Source: an uncultured Oscillospiraceae bacterium (GTDB lineage: Bacteria; Bacillota; Clostridia; Oscillospirales; Oscillospiraceae). From it: 64,000 nucleotides of DNA. How positions within the stretch are numbered: position 1 is the first letter of the stretch; every line of letters starts with the position of its first letter. A program made the position numbers and the translations under genes. The stretch spans positions 1 to 64,000 of the forward strand of contig CAKTKC010000008.1 of NCBI GenBank assembly GCA_934569225.1, written 5' to 3'. Below, one piece after another: positions 1 to 7,959 of this stretch. Under the pieces are notes generated by a model, which saw nothing but the letters and a program-made list of their open reading frames with translations, was not told where the DNA came from and did no database searches.

Positions 1-714
1 GCTGACGGGTATTCTGCGGGTGCACCGATTACATTCAACTTTGATAACGGAAGCGGAACCTATACCTATCAGGGAAAGATTGCAGGATCTTTTGTAAGTG
101 CGGACACTTATCTTGTCATTCCGGAAGGTGTATATCGTTCCATGAATCCGAGAGGAACAGCCTATGGCTATCTGTGGGTGGACTGTGATAAAAAAGATGT
201 GACATCTGTGGAACAGAGTCTGAATACTTTGATTTCTAATACTTCTCATATCAAGCTGAACACCTATCACGCAGAATTGCAAACCGCAGAATACGCAAGC
301 CGTATGATGAAGCTTGGCTGCTATCTGTTCATGGCAATTGTCGGTCTCATTGGGTTTATGAATCTGGCAAACACCATGATCATCAATATCACCACGAAGA
401 AGCAGGAATACGGTGTGCTGCAAGCGGTAGGCATGACCAATAAGCAGTTGAATCTGAGCTTACAAATACAGGGCTTGATTTTTACGGTTGGCACCATCTG
501 CGTCGCACTTGCTGCCGGTCTGCCCCTTGGCTATGCACTGTTTTCCTATGCGAAGCATAATGGGATTTTTGGAATGAACGTTTATCACGTTCCTCTTATC
601 CCGATTCTTGTTATGATTCTTCTGGTTGGTATTCTACAAATTGTGCTTTCCCTCGTTTTAAGCAGTAATCTGAAAAAGGAAACGCTGGTTGAAAGAATAA
701 GGTATCAGGGATAG
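1..714 (+). CDS. FtsX-like ABC exporter permease, C-terminal part (5' end outside window)
   Basis: The frame is open from base 1, so only the last 237 residues are visible. They hold three predicted membrane helices at about visible residues 106-128, 157-180 and 198-221, then a short basic tail ending KETLVERIRYQG, which is how FtsX/MacB-type permeases usually end. Such proteins form the membrane part of ABC exporters or lipid/peptide-stress transporters; the soluble stretch before the first helix would lie outside the membrane. The ATPase partner must lie left of the window. The DNA is visibly more AT-rich than the genes after 1.9 kb, which fits the mobile element proposed for this end of the window. 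The substrate cannot be told. Confidence 0.8.
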   Translation, partial: ADGYSAGAPITFNFDNGSGTYTYQGKIAGSFVSADTYLVIPEGVYRSMNPRGTAYGYLWVDCDKKDVTSVEQSLNTLISNTSHIKLNTYHAELQTAEYASRMMKLGCYLFMAIVGLIGFMNLANTMIINITTKKQEYGVLQAVGMTNKQLNLSLQIQGLIFTVGTICVALAAGLPLGYALFSYAKHNGIFGMNVYHVPLIPILVMILLVGILQIVLSLVLSSNLKKETLVERIRYQG

Positions 715-731
715 TAGATTCTATAAAAAGC

Positions 732-760
732 AAGCTGCCGCTCAAGATGGGCGGCAGCTT
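732..760 (+). terminator. Perfect 10-bp hairpin after the permease gene
   Basis: Bases 732-741 are the exact reverse complement of 751-760 with a 9-nt loop. The hairpin starts 17 bases after the permease stop codon. The following bases are only modestly T-rich, so it is a weak terminator or an mRNA 3'-end stabiliser. Confidence 0.5.
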
Positions 761-788
761 ACCTTTATGAAATGAAAGGATTTTAACT

Positions 789-1220
789 ATGAACTTCGAT
801 TTTTCTGCTCTGAACTTTGAAACCATCGACTCCAACATCAACGCCTACCCGGATATGTTCCTGAATCAGAATGGCGTGACTTTCACCAAGAAGGTACTTG
901 AGGACTTGGGCTATCCCGCCTTTGTTTTGTGTCTGCTGGATGCGAAAGCGAGGGTATTTGCGATCCGTTCCTGCAAGAGCAACGAACCGAAGGGCTTCAA
1001 GTTCTCCAAGCCGAGAGGCGAACAGAAAGGTGTTGTTACGATCTCCAACAAGAATCTGCTTGACCCGCTTCGCGCTGTCACCGGCGAGGACTGGATTCCC
1101 GGCAAGCGTTACAAGGTGCGTGGCTTCTGGGTTGCTGATGCAAAAACCATGTGCTTTGACCTCAATGAAGGGGTTCAGGAGGACTTTCGCCCTGTTACGC
1201 CGAGCAGTGACGCAGAATAA
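789..1220 (+). CDS. Unknown 143-residue soluble protein of the mobile-element end
   Basis: This ORF has a good ribosome binding site (AAAGGA at 775-780, 8 bases before the ATG) and normal codon use. It has no signal peptide or membrane helix. The protein is mixed alpha/beta in character, with a basic middle part (KGFKFSKPRGEQKG) and an acidic C-terminus. I do not recognise the family. It lies between the permease fragment and the 3' end of rlmD, inside the part of the window that looks like the end of an integrative element, so an accessory or cargo role on that element is the best guess from context. No function should be assigned from sequence alone. Confidence 0.65.
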   Translation: MNFDFSALNFETIDSNINAYPDMFLNQNGVTFTKKVLEDLGYPAFVLCLLDAKARVFAIRSCKSNEPKGFKFSKPRGEQKGVVTISNKNLLDPLRAVTGEDWIPGKRYKVRGFWVADAKTMCFDLNEGVQEDFRPVTPSSDAE

Positions 1221-1546
1221 TCCCTGATATTCAGGGAGAAAAGGGAGAGCAAAAGAGCGGCGGCAAGCCGCCTGAGCGAGAAAGCCACCTCTCCCTTTTC
1301 TCCCTCGCTGCTGCTATGGAAACCGTGGAAAACCGCAAGCGGTTTACACACCGTTCCCACAGCCTGCGCTCACCCTCTTTTTCCTCTCTGGCTTTCTCCC
1401 TATACAAAGATAAGTGTCCATTTTCTATCCCGAAAACGCACAGTTGCCACGACGAACAGAGGGCAGCGTGTCAATATGGCAAAGAAAAGCAAACGGCACA
1501 CAGGCGGTTTTATCCTCAAAAAAAGCCCCGAAACATGACAAAAAAG
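1221..1546. other. Non-coding end region of the mobile element with a cruciform-forming inverted repeat
   Basis: No convincing gene is present. A 17-bp perfect inverted repeat (1233-1249 and 1289-1305) encloses a small GC hairpin (1259-1264 with 1267-1272). A possible 20-residue ORF beginning MAKKSKRHTGG starts at 1476 but has no clear ribosome binding site and is not called. Confidence 0.5.
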
Positions 1547-1583
1547 AAACCCAGCATCACGCCGTTGACGTGATGCTGGGTTT
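1547..1583. terminator. Strong bidirectional terminator downstream of rlmD
   Basis: A 15-bp perfect stem (1547-1561 with 1569-1583) has a 7-nt loop. It is flanked by T residues on the plus side and by a matching A-rich stretch on the other, so it can stop rlmD transcription on the minus strand as well as rightward transcription. Confidence 0.85.
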
Positions 1584-1595
1584 TTAGCCGTAAAC

Positions 1596-3218
1596 TCACT
1601 CTGAGACTAAGCCAAAGTGCCGCAGCGCATCTTTGATCGCCTCAACCTTTTCAGGCGGGCAGGGATGACACTCATGTTTTCTCTGCTCCACTGCGTTCGG
1701 CGCTTTGTGCATATCCAGTCCGACCATACGCTTGACCTCGGCAATATATGCCGTATGGACTTTGAAGCCGTACTTCTCCTGCACATACTCCTGAATACGC
1801 TTATAGGTCGGATGCTCCTTGACCTCGCCGGTTCCCACTTCCATTCTGACCTCAACCGTCAGTGGATTTGTTTCCCGTGACAAGAGGACAACCGTCTCCA
1901 CGTGTGCGCACCTTGGGAACAGATCCGCCGCGGCGGCGGTTTTCAGGGTGTAGCCCCGCTCTTTCAGCAGTGCCACATCCCGCGCCAGGGTCGCGGGGTC
2001 GCAGGAGACGTAGACAATGCGCCGGGGGGACATACGGTGAAGGGCTTCGATGGTGTCCGCGTTCAGTCCCTTTCTCGGCGGGTCAACGACCACTACGTCC
2101 GGTTTTACGCCGCTTTTTTCCAGCTCCAGCGCCGCCTGTCCGGCGTCGCCGCAGAAAAATTCCGCATTCAGAATGCCGTTTCGTGCCGCGTTGTCCTTCG
2201 CGTCCTCTACCGCCTGGGGGACGATCTCTACGCCGATGACCTTTCCTGCCGCGCCCGCCATGGCCAGCGTGATGGTGCCGACGCCGCAATACAGGTCAAG
2301 CACCGTGTCGGCTTTCGTGATTTCCGCCTGGGAAATCGCCATTTCGTACAGCCGTTGCGCCTGATGGTGGTTCACCTGGTAAAACGACCGGGGGGACAGG
2401 CGGAAATTCAGGCCGCAGAGGGTGTCCTCGATATAGCCGGAGCCGTGGAGGGTGAGAAAGCGGTCGCCCAGCACGGCGTTGCCCCGCTTCGTGTTCACGG
2501 ACAGCACCAGCGTGGTAAAGCCGGGAATCCCGTTCAGCCGCTGAATAAGCGCTTCCGGCCGTGGGATTTTTTCCCCGTTCACCGCCAGACACACCAGAAT
2601 CTGCCCGGACACCGCGCCCCGGCGGACGTAAATATGCCGCAGAAGCCCCTTGCCGGTGGTCTCGTCGTAGACGCTGACCCGATACTGGTTTACATAATCA
2701 ATCACTGCATCCTTCGCCGCGTCGATCTCCTCCGGGAGAATGCGGCAGCGGGCGTTTTCCACCACGTCGTGGGTGCCTGCCCGGTAGAATCCGGCGTAGG
2801 CGCGTCCCTTTTTCACCGCCACCGGGTACTGCGCCTTGTTGCGGTAGCCGTGGCAGTCGGGGGCGGCGAGAATGGGGACTTCCGTCAGATTTTCACCGCC
2901 GATGCGGTTCAGGCAGGTTTTCACCCGCTCCGCTTTCAGGCGGGTCTCCTCCGCGTAGTCCATGTGCCAGAAATCGCAGCCGCCGCAGAGCTTGGCGACC
3001 TCGCACTCCCGGTTGACCCGGTGGGGGGACTTTTCCAGAATCTCCACAATTTTCCCCGCCGCCCACGTCTTCTGCGCCTTCTCCACCCGGACGCGCACCT
3101 TTTCCCCGGCGACGGCGTTGGGGATGAACACGGCGCAGCCCTCGATGTGGGCGACGCCCTGTCCTTCGGCGGTATAGTCCGTGATCTCGGCTTCGTAAAC
3201 CTGGTTCTTGATTAGCAT
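1596..3218 (-). CDS. rlmD: 23S rRNA (uracil-5-)-methyltransferase RlmD/RumA with an extra C-terminal domain
   Basis: This enzyme methylates a uridine of 23S rRNA at C5 using SAM. Visible features in order are an N-terminal TRAM domain (about residues 1-60), an iron-sulphur Cys motif (CEVAKLCGGC, near 75), the SAM-binding motif LDLYCGVGTI and the catalytic Cys in YVSCDPATLARD. The usual protein ends at VETVVLLSR, but this one continues for about 85 residues in a lysine-rich, Cys-containing domain that I have seen fused to RumA where integrative elements sit in the gene end. I chose the ATG at 3218, with GAGG 6 bases upstream; a GTG at 3230 overlapping the preceding stop is possible. It follows the GNAT gene closely on the same strand. 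Confidence 0.9.
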   Translation of the reverse strand: MLIKNQVYEAEITDYTAEGQGVAHIEGCAVFIPNAVAGEKVRVRVEKAQKTWAAGKIVEILEKSPHRVNRECEVAKLCGGCDFWHMDYAEETRLKAERVKTCLNRIGGENLTEVPILAAPDCHGYRNKAQYPVAVKKGRAYAGFYRAGTHDVVENARCRILPEEIDAAKDAVIDYVNQYRVSVYDETTGKGLLRHIYVRRGAVSGQILVCLAVNGEKIPRPEALIQRLNGIPGFTTLVLSVNTKRGNAVLGDRFLTLHGSGYIEDTLCGLNFRLSPRSFYQVNHHQAQRLYEMAISQAEITKADTVLDLYCGVGTITLAMAGAAGKVIGVEIVPQAVEDAKDNAARNGILNAEFFCGDAGQAALELEKSGVKPDVVVVDPPRKGLNADTIEALHRMSPRRIVYVSCDPATLARDVALLKERGYTLKTAAAADLFPRCAHVETVVLLSRETNPLTVEVRMEVGTGEVKEHPTYKRIQEYVQEKYGFKVHTAYIAEVKRMVGLDMHKAPNAVEQRKHECHPCPPEKVEAIKDALRHFGLVSE

Positions 3219-3226
3219 GGCATTCC

Positions 3227-3694
3227 TCACAAAACGGTTTCCATGTGGATGTTCCGGGGCTTTAACCCCTGTTTTTCATAGAAGTGCATGGCGCTGTCAT
3301 TGCCGCACCATACGTTCAGCGTCACCGTGCGGCAGCCGATCTCCCGGGCATAGGCCAGGGTGTGGTCGTACAGCGCCTGCCCCACATGCTTGCCCCGGCA
3401 GGCTTCGTCCACGCACAGGTCATCAATGTACAGCGTGCGGTCGTCCAGGAGCACCGGGTCGTTTTCCCGCACCTGCAAAATGCAGAAGCAGTAGCCCAGC
3501 ACCTTCCCGTCCTCCACGGCGACGAAAATGGGGCGGGTGTCGTCGGTGAGCATCCGGGCGAGGGTCTGCTCGTCGTATTTTTGCGCGCCCGCGCGGAACA
3601 GGTCGGGACGGATGCGGTGGTGGACTTCCCCCACCTCAAGCAGCAAGTTAATCATACCGGGAATATCCCGGGCTTCGGCAAATCGGATTTCCAT
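3227..3694 (-). CDS. GNAT-family N-acetyltransferase
   Basis: This is a 155-residue GNAT-fold protein expected to transfer an acetyl group from acetyl-CoA to an amine. The acetyl-CoA binding segment lies around residues 105-117 (VDEACRGKHVGQAL, a variant of the Q/RxxGxG/A signature), preceded by the strand LYIDDLCV and followed by NDSAMHFYEKQGLKP, the usual GNAT C-terminal motif. The ATG at 3694 has AAGGGG about 8 bases upstream. The frame stays open far upstream, but that extension is antisense to the radical SAM gene and is not coding. Its stop overlaps the GTG candidate start of rlmD, so the two genes are probably co-transcribed. The substrate is unknown. Confidence 0.85.
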   Translation of the reverse strand: MEIRFAEARDIPGMINLLLEVGEVHHRIRPDLFRAGAQKYDEQTLARMLTDDTRPIFVAVEDGKVLGYCFCILQVRENDPVLLDDRTLYIDDLCVDEACRGKHVGQALYDHTLAYAREIGCRTVTLNVWCGNDSAMHFYEKQGLKPRNIHMETVL

Positions 3695-3753
3695 AATTAT
3701 TACCCCTTTCAAAATCGCTGTTTGCGAGGGGCGCAGACAGTATTTATTTTTGT

Positions 3754-3782
3754 AGTTTACCACATTTTCCCCCGCCGGTAAA
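3754..3782 (-). promoter_or_regulatory. Candidate sigma-A promoter for the GNAT-rlmD operon
   Basis: On the minus strand TTTACC (3782-3777) is followed after 17 bases by TAAACT (3759-3754), 60 bases before the GNAT start codon. Confidence 0.5.
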
Positions 3783-3841
3783 GTCCGGGGTTGAGAAAAG
3801 GCGAAAAAACTGATATGATACCCCCAAAGGATGGGATGAAT

Positions 3842-4714
3842 ATGGATTATGTAAACTGCGATCTCTGCCCCCGGCGGTGCGGCGTGGACAGGACGGCGGG
3901 GCAGCGGGGCTTCTGCGGCTGCCCGGACACCGCCCTCGTGGCCAAAGCCATGCTCCATAAATGGGAAGAACCGGCGCTGGCGGGAGCCGGGGGAAGCGGC
4001 GCGGTTTTCTTCGGCGGCTGCACTCTGCGGTGCCGCTACTGCCAGAACGCCGCCATCAGCGGCGGCGCTGTGGGGAAAGCCACGGACTCCGCCGGACTCA
4101 GGCAGCTGTTTGAAGACCTCATTGCGCAAGGGGCGGAAAACATCGACCTTGTGACCCCCACCCACTTTCTGCCCACGATCCTCCCGGCGCTCCGGCCCAA
4201 GCTGCCCGTGCCGGTGGTGTATAACTGCGGCGGGTACGAGCGGGTGGAGACGCTGCGGGCGCTGGAGGGGTGCGTTGACATTTACCTTCCCGACTTCAAG
4301 TACGCGGACGCCCGTCTGGCGGAGCAGCTGTCCGGGGCAGCGGACTACTTTCCCGTGGCCGCCGAAGCCATCCGGGAGATGGTGCGGCAGGTCGGTGCGG
4401 TGCGCTGGGAGGGGGAGAAGGTCACCCGGGGCGTTATTATCCGCCACCTGATTCTGCCCGGAAATGTGGAAAATTCTCTGCGGGTGCTGGACTGGATCGG
4501 GGAGAATTTTGCCCCCGGGGAGGTGCTGGTGAGTCTGATGCGCCAGTACACGCCCATGGGCGGCCTTCCCGCCCCCTTCGACCGCCGGGTCACCGACGAG
4601 GAATACGACGCGGTGCTCAGCTGGATGTATCTGAATGAATTGGAGGGCTTCACCCAGGAGGCCGAAGCGGCGGATACCGGATTCATTCCGGATTTTCTGC
4701 CCGGTGAGCAATAA
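3842..4714 (+). CDS. PflA-like radical SAM protein
   Basis: This is a radical SAM enzyme of the putative pyruvate-formate-lyase-activating subfamily; its actual substrate in this subfamily is not established. An N-terminal Cys motif (CDLCPRRCGV) is followed by the radical SAM CxxxCxxC (GCTLRCRYCQN, near residue 55), which holds a 4Fe-4S cluster, then VTPTHFLPTI and the NCGGYE segment typical of this subfamily. I chose the ATG at 3842, which has AAAGGA ten bases upstream; ATG 3836, ATG 3815 and TTG 3791 are in frame further up. No glycyl-radical enzyme gene is nearby, so the partner is unknown. It is convergent with the aminotransferase gene and shares a terminator with it. Confidence 0.88.
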   Translation: MDYVNCDLCPRRCGVDRTAGQRGFCGCPDTALVAKAMLHKWEEPALAGAGGSGAVFFGGCTLRCRYCQNAAISGGAVGKATDSAGLRQLFEDLIAQGAENIDLVTPTHFLPTILPALRPKLPVPVVYNCGGYERVETLRALEGCVDIYLPDFKYADARLAEQLSGAADYFPVAAEAIREMVRQVGAVRWEGEKVTRGVIIRHLILPGNVENSLRVLDWIGENFAPGEVLVSLMRQYTPMGGLPAPFDRRVTDEEYDAVLSWMYLNELEGFTQEAEAADTGFIPDFLPGEQ

Positions 4715-4718
4715 TACA

Positions 4719-4758
4719 CAGGCCGCTGGCGTCCACTTTCGTGGCTGCCAACGGCCTG
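4719..4758. terminator. Bidirectional terminator between convergent genes
   Basis: A 12-bp stem with one mismatch (4719-4730 with 4747-4758) is followed by a T-rich stretch on the plus strand. It lies between the stop codons of the radical SAM and aminotransferase genes. Confidence 0.8.
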
Positions 4759-4762
4759 CATT

Positions 4763-5950
4763 TTATTTTTCCGCGAACTCCTGAATCAGTTCCTCGAACA
4801 CCGGCAGACTCTTCTCAATCATTTCCAGGCTCACGCAGTAGCAGATGCGGAAATATCCCGGGCAGCCGAAGCCGTCGCCGGGGACGACCAGCAGGTCTTT
4901 CTTCTTCGCCGCGTCGGAAAATGCGTTGGCGTCGCCGCCGGGGGCTTTGATGAACAGATAGAACGCGCCGTCGGGCTTCGCCATTTCGTAGCCCATCCGG
5001 GTCAGCCCCTCGTACAGCGCCTTGCGGTTGCGGTCGTAGCTCTCCAGATCCGGGCGCAGGTGGGCGCACCGGGCGATGACTTTCTGCCACAGGCTGGGGG
5101 CGCAGACGTGGCCGCCCGCCCGGGCAGCGCCCGCAACGGCGGAATACAGCGCCTTGCCGTCCGTGGCCTTCTGGGGCACATACACATAGCCGATTCGTTC
5201 GCCGGGGAGGGACAGGGACTTGGAATAGGAATAGCAGATGACGGTATCCCGGTAGATTTCCGGCAGGAACGGCACCTCGACCCCGTAGGCCAGCTCCCGG
5301 TACGGCTCGTCGGAGACGATGTAAATGGGGTGGCCGTACTCCGCAGCCTTTTTGTTAAGGATTGCCGCCAGCTTTTGGTATGTCTCCCGGGTGTAGACGA
5401 CGCCGGAGGGGTTATTGGGGGAGTTGAGGATGATCGCCTGGGTGCTGGGCGTGATCATCTGCTCCATGGCGGTCAGGTTGATCTGGAAGGAGGGGATGTC
5501 CGCCGGGACGACCCTGAATTCCAGCCCCGCCTCCTGGGCGAAGGGCTTGTACTCCGGGAAATAGGGCGCGACCGCCAGAATTTCCGCCCCCGGGACTGTC
5601 AGCGCCCGGAACACGCTCACCAGCTCCGGCGCCGCGCCGCAGCCGATGAAGAATTCCTCCGGGACGGTGGACACGCCGTAGCGGGCGTTCAGGTCGTCGG
5701 AAATGGCCTTGCGGGTGGCATAATCGCCCACGGCGGAGGTGTAGCCGTGAATCAGCAGGGAATCGGTATCGTCGAGGATCCGGCGCACCGTTTCATCTAC
5801 CTCCTTCGGCGAGGGGATGGAGGGGTTGCCCAGGGAATAGTCGTAGACGTTCTCCCGTCCCACAACGGCGGCCCGCTGGTAGCCGTATTCAAACAAGTCC
5901 CGGATGCAGGAGCGGTTGGCCCCCAGAGCATAGGCGGATGGATTCAGCAT
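4763..5950 (-). CDS. PLP-dependent class I/II aminotransferase
   Basis: This is a 395-residue fold-type I aminotransferase. The Schiff-base lysine is in YSYSKSLSLPGERIGY (about residue 237); the NNPSG motif that contacts the cofactor is at about 171-175 and the SDEPYREL segment carries the Asp that binds the pyridine nitrogen. It resembles the aspartate/aromatic aminotransferase-like group common in Clostridia, but the amino-acid substrate cannot be read from these motifs. The ATG at 5950 has a near-perfect AGGAGGT eight bases upstream. It is a likely single-gene unit, or co-transcribed with the upstream GNAT gene (62-base gap). Confidence 0.9.
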   Translation of the reverse strand: MLNPSAYALGANRSCIRDLFEYGYQRAAVVGRENVYDYSLGNPSIPSPKEVDETVRRILDDTDSLLIHGYTSAVGDYATRKAISDDLNARYGVSTVPEEFFIGCGAAPELVSVFRALTVPGAEILAVAPYFPEYKPFAQEAGLEFRVVPADIPSFQINLTAMEQMITPSTQAIILNSPNNPSGVVYTRETYQKLAAILNKKAAEYGHPIYIVSDEPYRELAYGVEVPFLPEIYRDTVICYSYSKSLSLPGERIGYVYVPQKATDGKALYSAVAGAARAGGHVCAPSLWQKVIARCAHLRPDLESYDRNRKALYEGLTRMGYEMAKPDGAFYLFIKAPGGDANAFSDAAKKKDLLVVPGDGFGCPGYFRICYCVSLEMIEKSLPVFEELIQEFAEK

Positions 5951-6012
5951 ATTGTTACCTCCTGTGGTTGGCTTTTCGCAGTTTTGGCGGCGCATTCCTG
6001 AAAAATGTGCCG

Positions 6013-6486
6013 TTATCTGTCTTTTCTTATCATCAGCGGAGAACCGTATTCGTCTGCTCCGTTGTCCGTAAATCCGAGAGACAGCCAGAATCTGCGCGAG
6101 TCCTCCTTTGCGTAGTTCAGGGCATAATACAGCGCGCCGTCCCGTTTCGTGTATTCCTGGAGGGCATGGAAGCATTCATGCCCCGTTCCATTTCCGCGGT
6201 ACTCAGGAAAGACCCAGAAATCCAGGATAAAGCACTTTCCGTCTTCGCTTTGAAACGTGCAGTATTGTGACGCGCCGATTCGGATCCCGTCACGGACGAA
6301 ATAAACCATGTGCAGCGTATCCGGCGTGCGCAGCATATGCCCTTTCAGCACATCCCGGTATTCCGGACTCTGAAAATACGCCTTTTCTTCCTCCGTCGTG
6401 ATCATGCTGTCGTCCACCAGATACCGAAACTGGATGTTCCAGAAATCGTCAATTCTGGAGACCGGTATTTCCTCAATTCTGATCAT
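6013..6486 (-). CDS. GNAT-family acetyltransferase
   Basis: This protein has 157 residues. The acetyl-CoA loop is in VFPEYRGNGTGHECF (about residues 98-112), and the C-terminal strand-helix element is RRFWLSLGFTDNG, both typical of GNAT enzymes. The substrate is unknown; the N-terminal half is Glu- and aromatic-rich. The ATG at 6486 is preceded by GGAGGAAAA, which decides the start over an upstream in-frame ATG at 6516. It shares strand and short gaps with the exonuclease upstream and the aminotransferase downstream, so they may form one transcript. Confidence 0.85.
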   Translation of the reverse strand: MIRIEEIPVSRIDDFWNIQFRYLVDDSMITTEEEKAYFQSPEYRDVLKGHMLRTPDTLHMVYFVRDGIRIGASQYCTFQSEDGKCFILDFWVFPEYRGNGTGHECFHALQEYTKRDGALYYALNYAKEDSRRFWLSLGFTDNGADEYGSPLMIRKDR

Positions 6487-6526
6487 TTTTCCTCCGTAAA
6501 CTTCCATTTTCCGCACTGTCCCGAAA

Positions 6527-7216
6527 TCAAGCTTCGTACAGCGGCTTCACCGGGTTATAGGGCTGGGGCTTGTAAGTAATGGAGCTGATGGGCTTGCCCT
6601 CAATGCCGTATTTGGGGTTGTAGCCAAAAAGGTTTACATAACGCTCCAGATCGTTCTTTTCCTTCTCCATTTCCTCCATCACCGCCACGGTGGCAAGCAC
6701 GTCGTCCACCGCCCGGTGGGAGTTGACCACCTTGCCGGACAGGCAGTAGACCTCAATGGCGCTGCACAGCCGGTGGGGGTAGCTGTGACGGTCGCGGTAG
6801 ACCGTGAGCAAATCCAGCTTGTCCTTGCCCTTGAGCACGGCCGGGTCGCCGTCCCGCAGAAGCATGTAAAACAGGAAGCTCAGGTCGAAATGGGCGTTGT
6901 AGGCCAGCAGCAGGGTGTTGCCCTGAATCATCTCCGCGATGTCCCGGCAGACTCTGGTCTTGGGCAGTCCCCGTTCCCGCAGGTCTTGGGTGGAAATGCC
7001 GGTCAGCTCCTGAATTTTCGGCGGCACGAACCCGCCGGGGGACAGAGCGACCAGCTGGTCGTACTCCTGCACCACCTGGGGCGTTCCGTCCACTTTTTCC
7101 AGCACTGCGGCGGCAAACTCGATGATCTCGTCCCGGCTGAAAAGCAGGCCGGTGGTCTCGGTGTCGAACAGCACCAGACGGTCGTATTTGGAAAACAGCG
7201 TCTCAAATTTGGGCAT
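6527..7216 (-). CDS. DEDDh 3'-5' exonuclease, DNA polymerase III epsilon-like
   Basis: This 229-residue protein has all exonuclease motifs of the DEDDh family: ExoI FDTETTGL (about residues 17-24), ExoII YNAHFDLSFL (about 109-118) and ExoIII SHRAVDDV with the catalytic His and Asp (about 165-172). It would remove nucleotides from 3' ends in a metal-dependent reaction, in proofreading or in RNA/DNA turnover. As a stand-alone protein its physiological role is open. The start at 7216 has GGAGAG upstream. It lies 21 bases downstream of the CYTH gene, with which it is probably co-transcribed. Confidence 0.9.
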   Translation of the reverse strand: MPKFETLFSKYDRLVLFDTETTGLLFSRDEIIEFAAAVLEKVDGTPQVVQEYDQLVALSPGGFVPPKIQELTGISTQDLRERGLPKTRVCRDIAEMIQGNTLLLAYNAHFDLSFLFYMLLRDGDPAVLKGKDKLDLLTVYRDRHSYPHRLCSAIEVYCLSGKVVNSHRAVDDVLATVAVMEEMEKEKNDLERYVNLFGYNPKYGIEGKPISSITYKPQPYNPVKPLYEA

Positions 7217-7237
7217 ATTTCTCTCTCCTGTATGTCC

Positions 7238-7819
7238 TTAATGCAGCAGCTCCATGGCTCGCTGCGCCTTGCTTTTGGGTTCCGGGGTCAGGCCGAATTT
7301 CTGTGCCAGCGCTTCGGCAAAGGCAGTCGCAGCGGATTCTTCGCCGGATTTCAGTTCCACTTCCACTTCGGCGAAGGGAAGCGTCTTCCCGCCGCCCATC
7401 AGCGCCCCCTCGTCCAGCGCCAGCTCCACGGTGCAGCGTTCCAGAACGATCTGTTTTGCCAGACGGGTGAACCGGGCAGAGCAGGCTTCCGTCAGACCGC
7501 TTTCCGTCAGGGTCAGCAGGTCTTCCGGTGCGCCGAGTTTACATAATTCGTCGATTGCTGCCGCGATATCGTTGCATGGGGTCTCCCATTCTCCCCGGCT
7601 GCCGTCGGGGAGGGGCGTTTTCAGGGTGCAGACGGACGTCCCGTTTTCGTACCGACGCCGCAGCATCCAGCGCCGGCGGCTCAGGGCAGCGTCCAAAGTG
7701 TCATAATAGACCGTTTCCATCCGGATCTCGGAAAAATCCCCGAAGGATGCCCGGATGGCGGCAATATTCCCAGAATCCGCCCGGTATTTCAGTTCAAATT
7801 CTCTGCCCATGGCCGTCAT
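7238..7819 (-). CDS. CYTH-domain protein
   Basis: This 193-residue protein starts with the ExExK signature of the CYTH superfamily (GREFELKYR, about residues 4-12) and has the alternating charged strands of a triphosphate tunnel enzyme (MLRRRYENG, VCTLKTPL, ELALDEG, FAEVEVELK). Family members are adenylate cyclases, thiamine triphosphatases or inorganic tripolyphosphatases; which applies here cannot be decided. The ATG at 7819 has AAGGAA about six bases upstream; ATG 7810 is an alternative. It heads the operon with the exonuclease gene. Confidence 0.85.
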   Translation of the reverse strand: MTAMGREFELKYRADSGNIAAIRASFGDFSEIRMETVYYDTLDAALSRRRWMLRRRYENGTSVCTLKTPLPDGSRGEWETPCNDIAAAIDELCKLGAPEDLLTLTESGLTEACSARFTRLAKQIVLERCTVELALDEGALMGGGKTLPFAEVEVELKSGEESAATAFAEALAQKFGLTPEPKSKAQRAMELLH

Positions 7820-7851
7820 CAAATTCCTTCCAGCTTCCTTAATTACAGGTC

Positions 7852-7880
7852 ATTATACACCCATCCCGCCCCCGATGCAA
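7852..7880 (-). promoter_or_regulatory. Sigma-A promoter of the CYTH-exonuclease operon
   Basis: Minus strand: TTGCAT (7880-7875), a 17-base spacer, then a perfect TATAAT (7857-7852), 33 bases before the start codon. Confidence 0.75.
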
Positions 7881-7959
7881 GAATCTTTATCACCATTGCG
7901 AATCCGACAGCATTATTTTTTCAGCCGTGATAGGATTTTCCCATCACTAAGGAAAGGCT

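Noticed and set aside
1316..1573. 85-residue frame in the mobile-element end
   Set aside because: No ribosome binding site, Ser/Arg/Lys-rich shadow-like composition, and it runs into the terminator.
1902..3215. 437-residue plus-strand frame opposite rlmD
   Set aside because: Shadow frame of a GC-rich gene; His/Gly/Val-rich composition without any domain, and rlmD has clear motifs.
3695..4711. Long minus-strand extension of the GNAT frame (to 494 residues)
   Set aside because: It runs antisense through the radical SAM gene and lacks a ribosome binding site; the internal ATG at 3694 has a good one.
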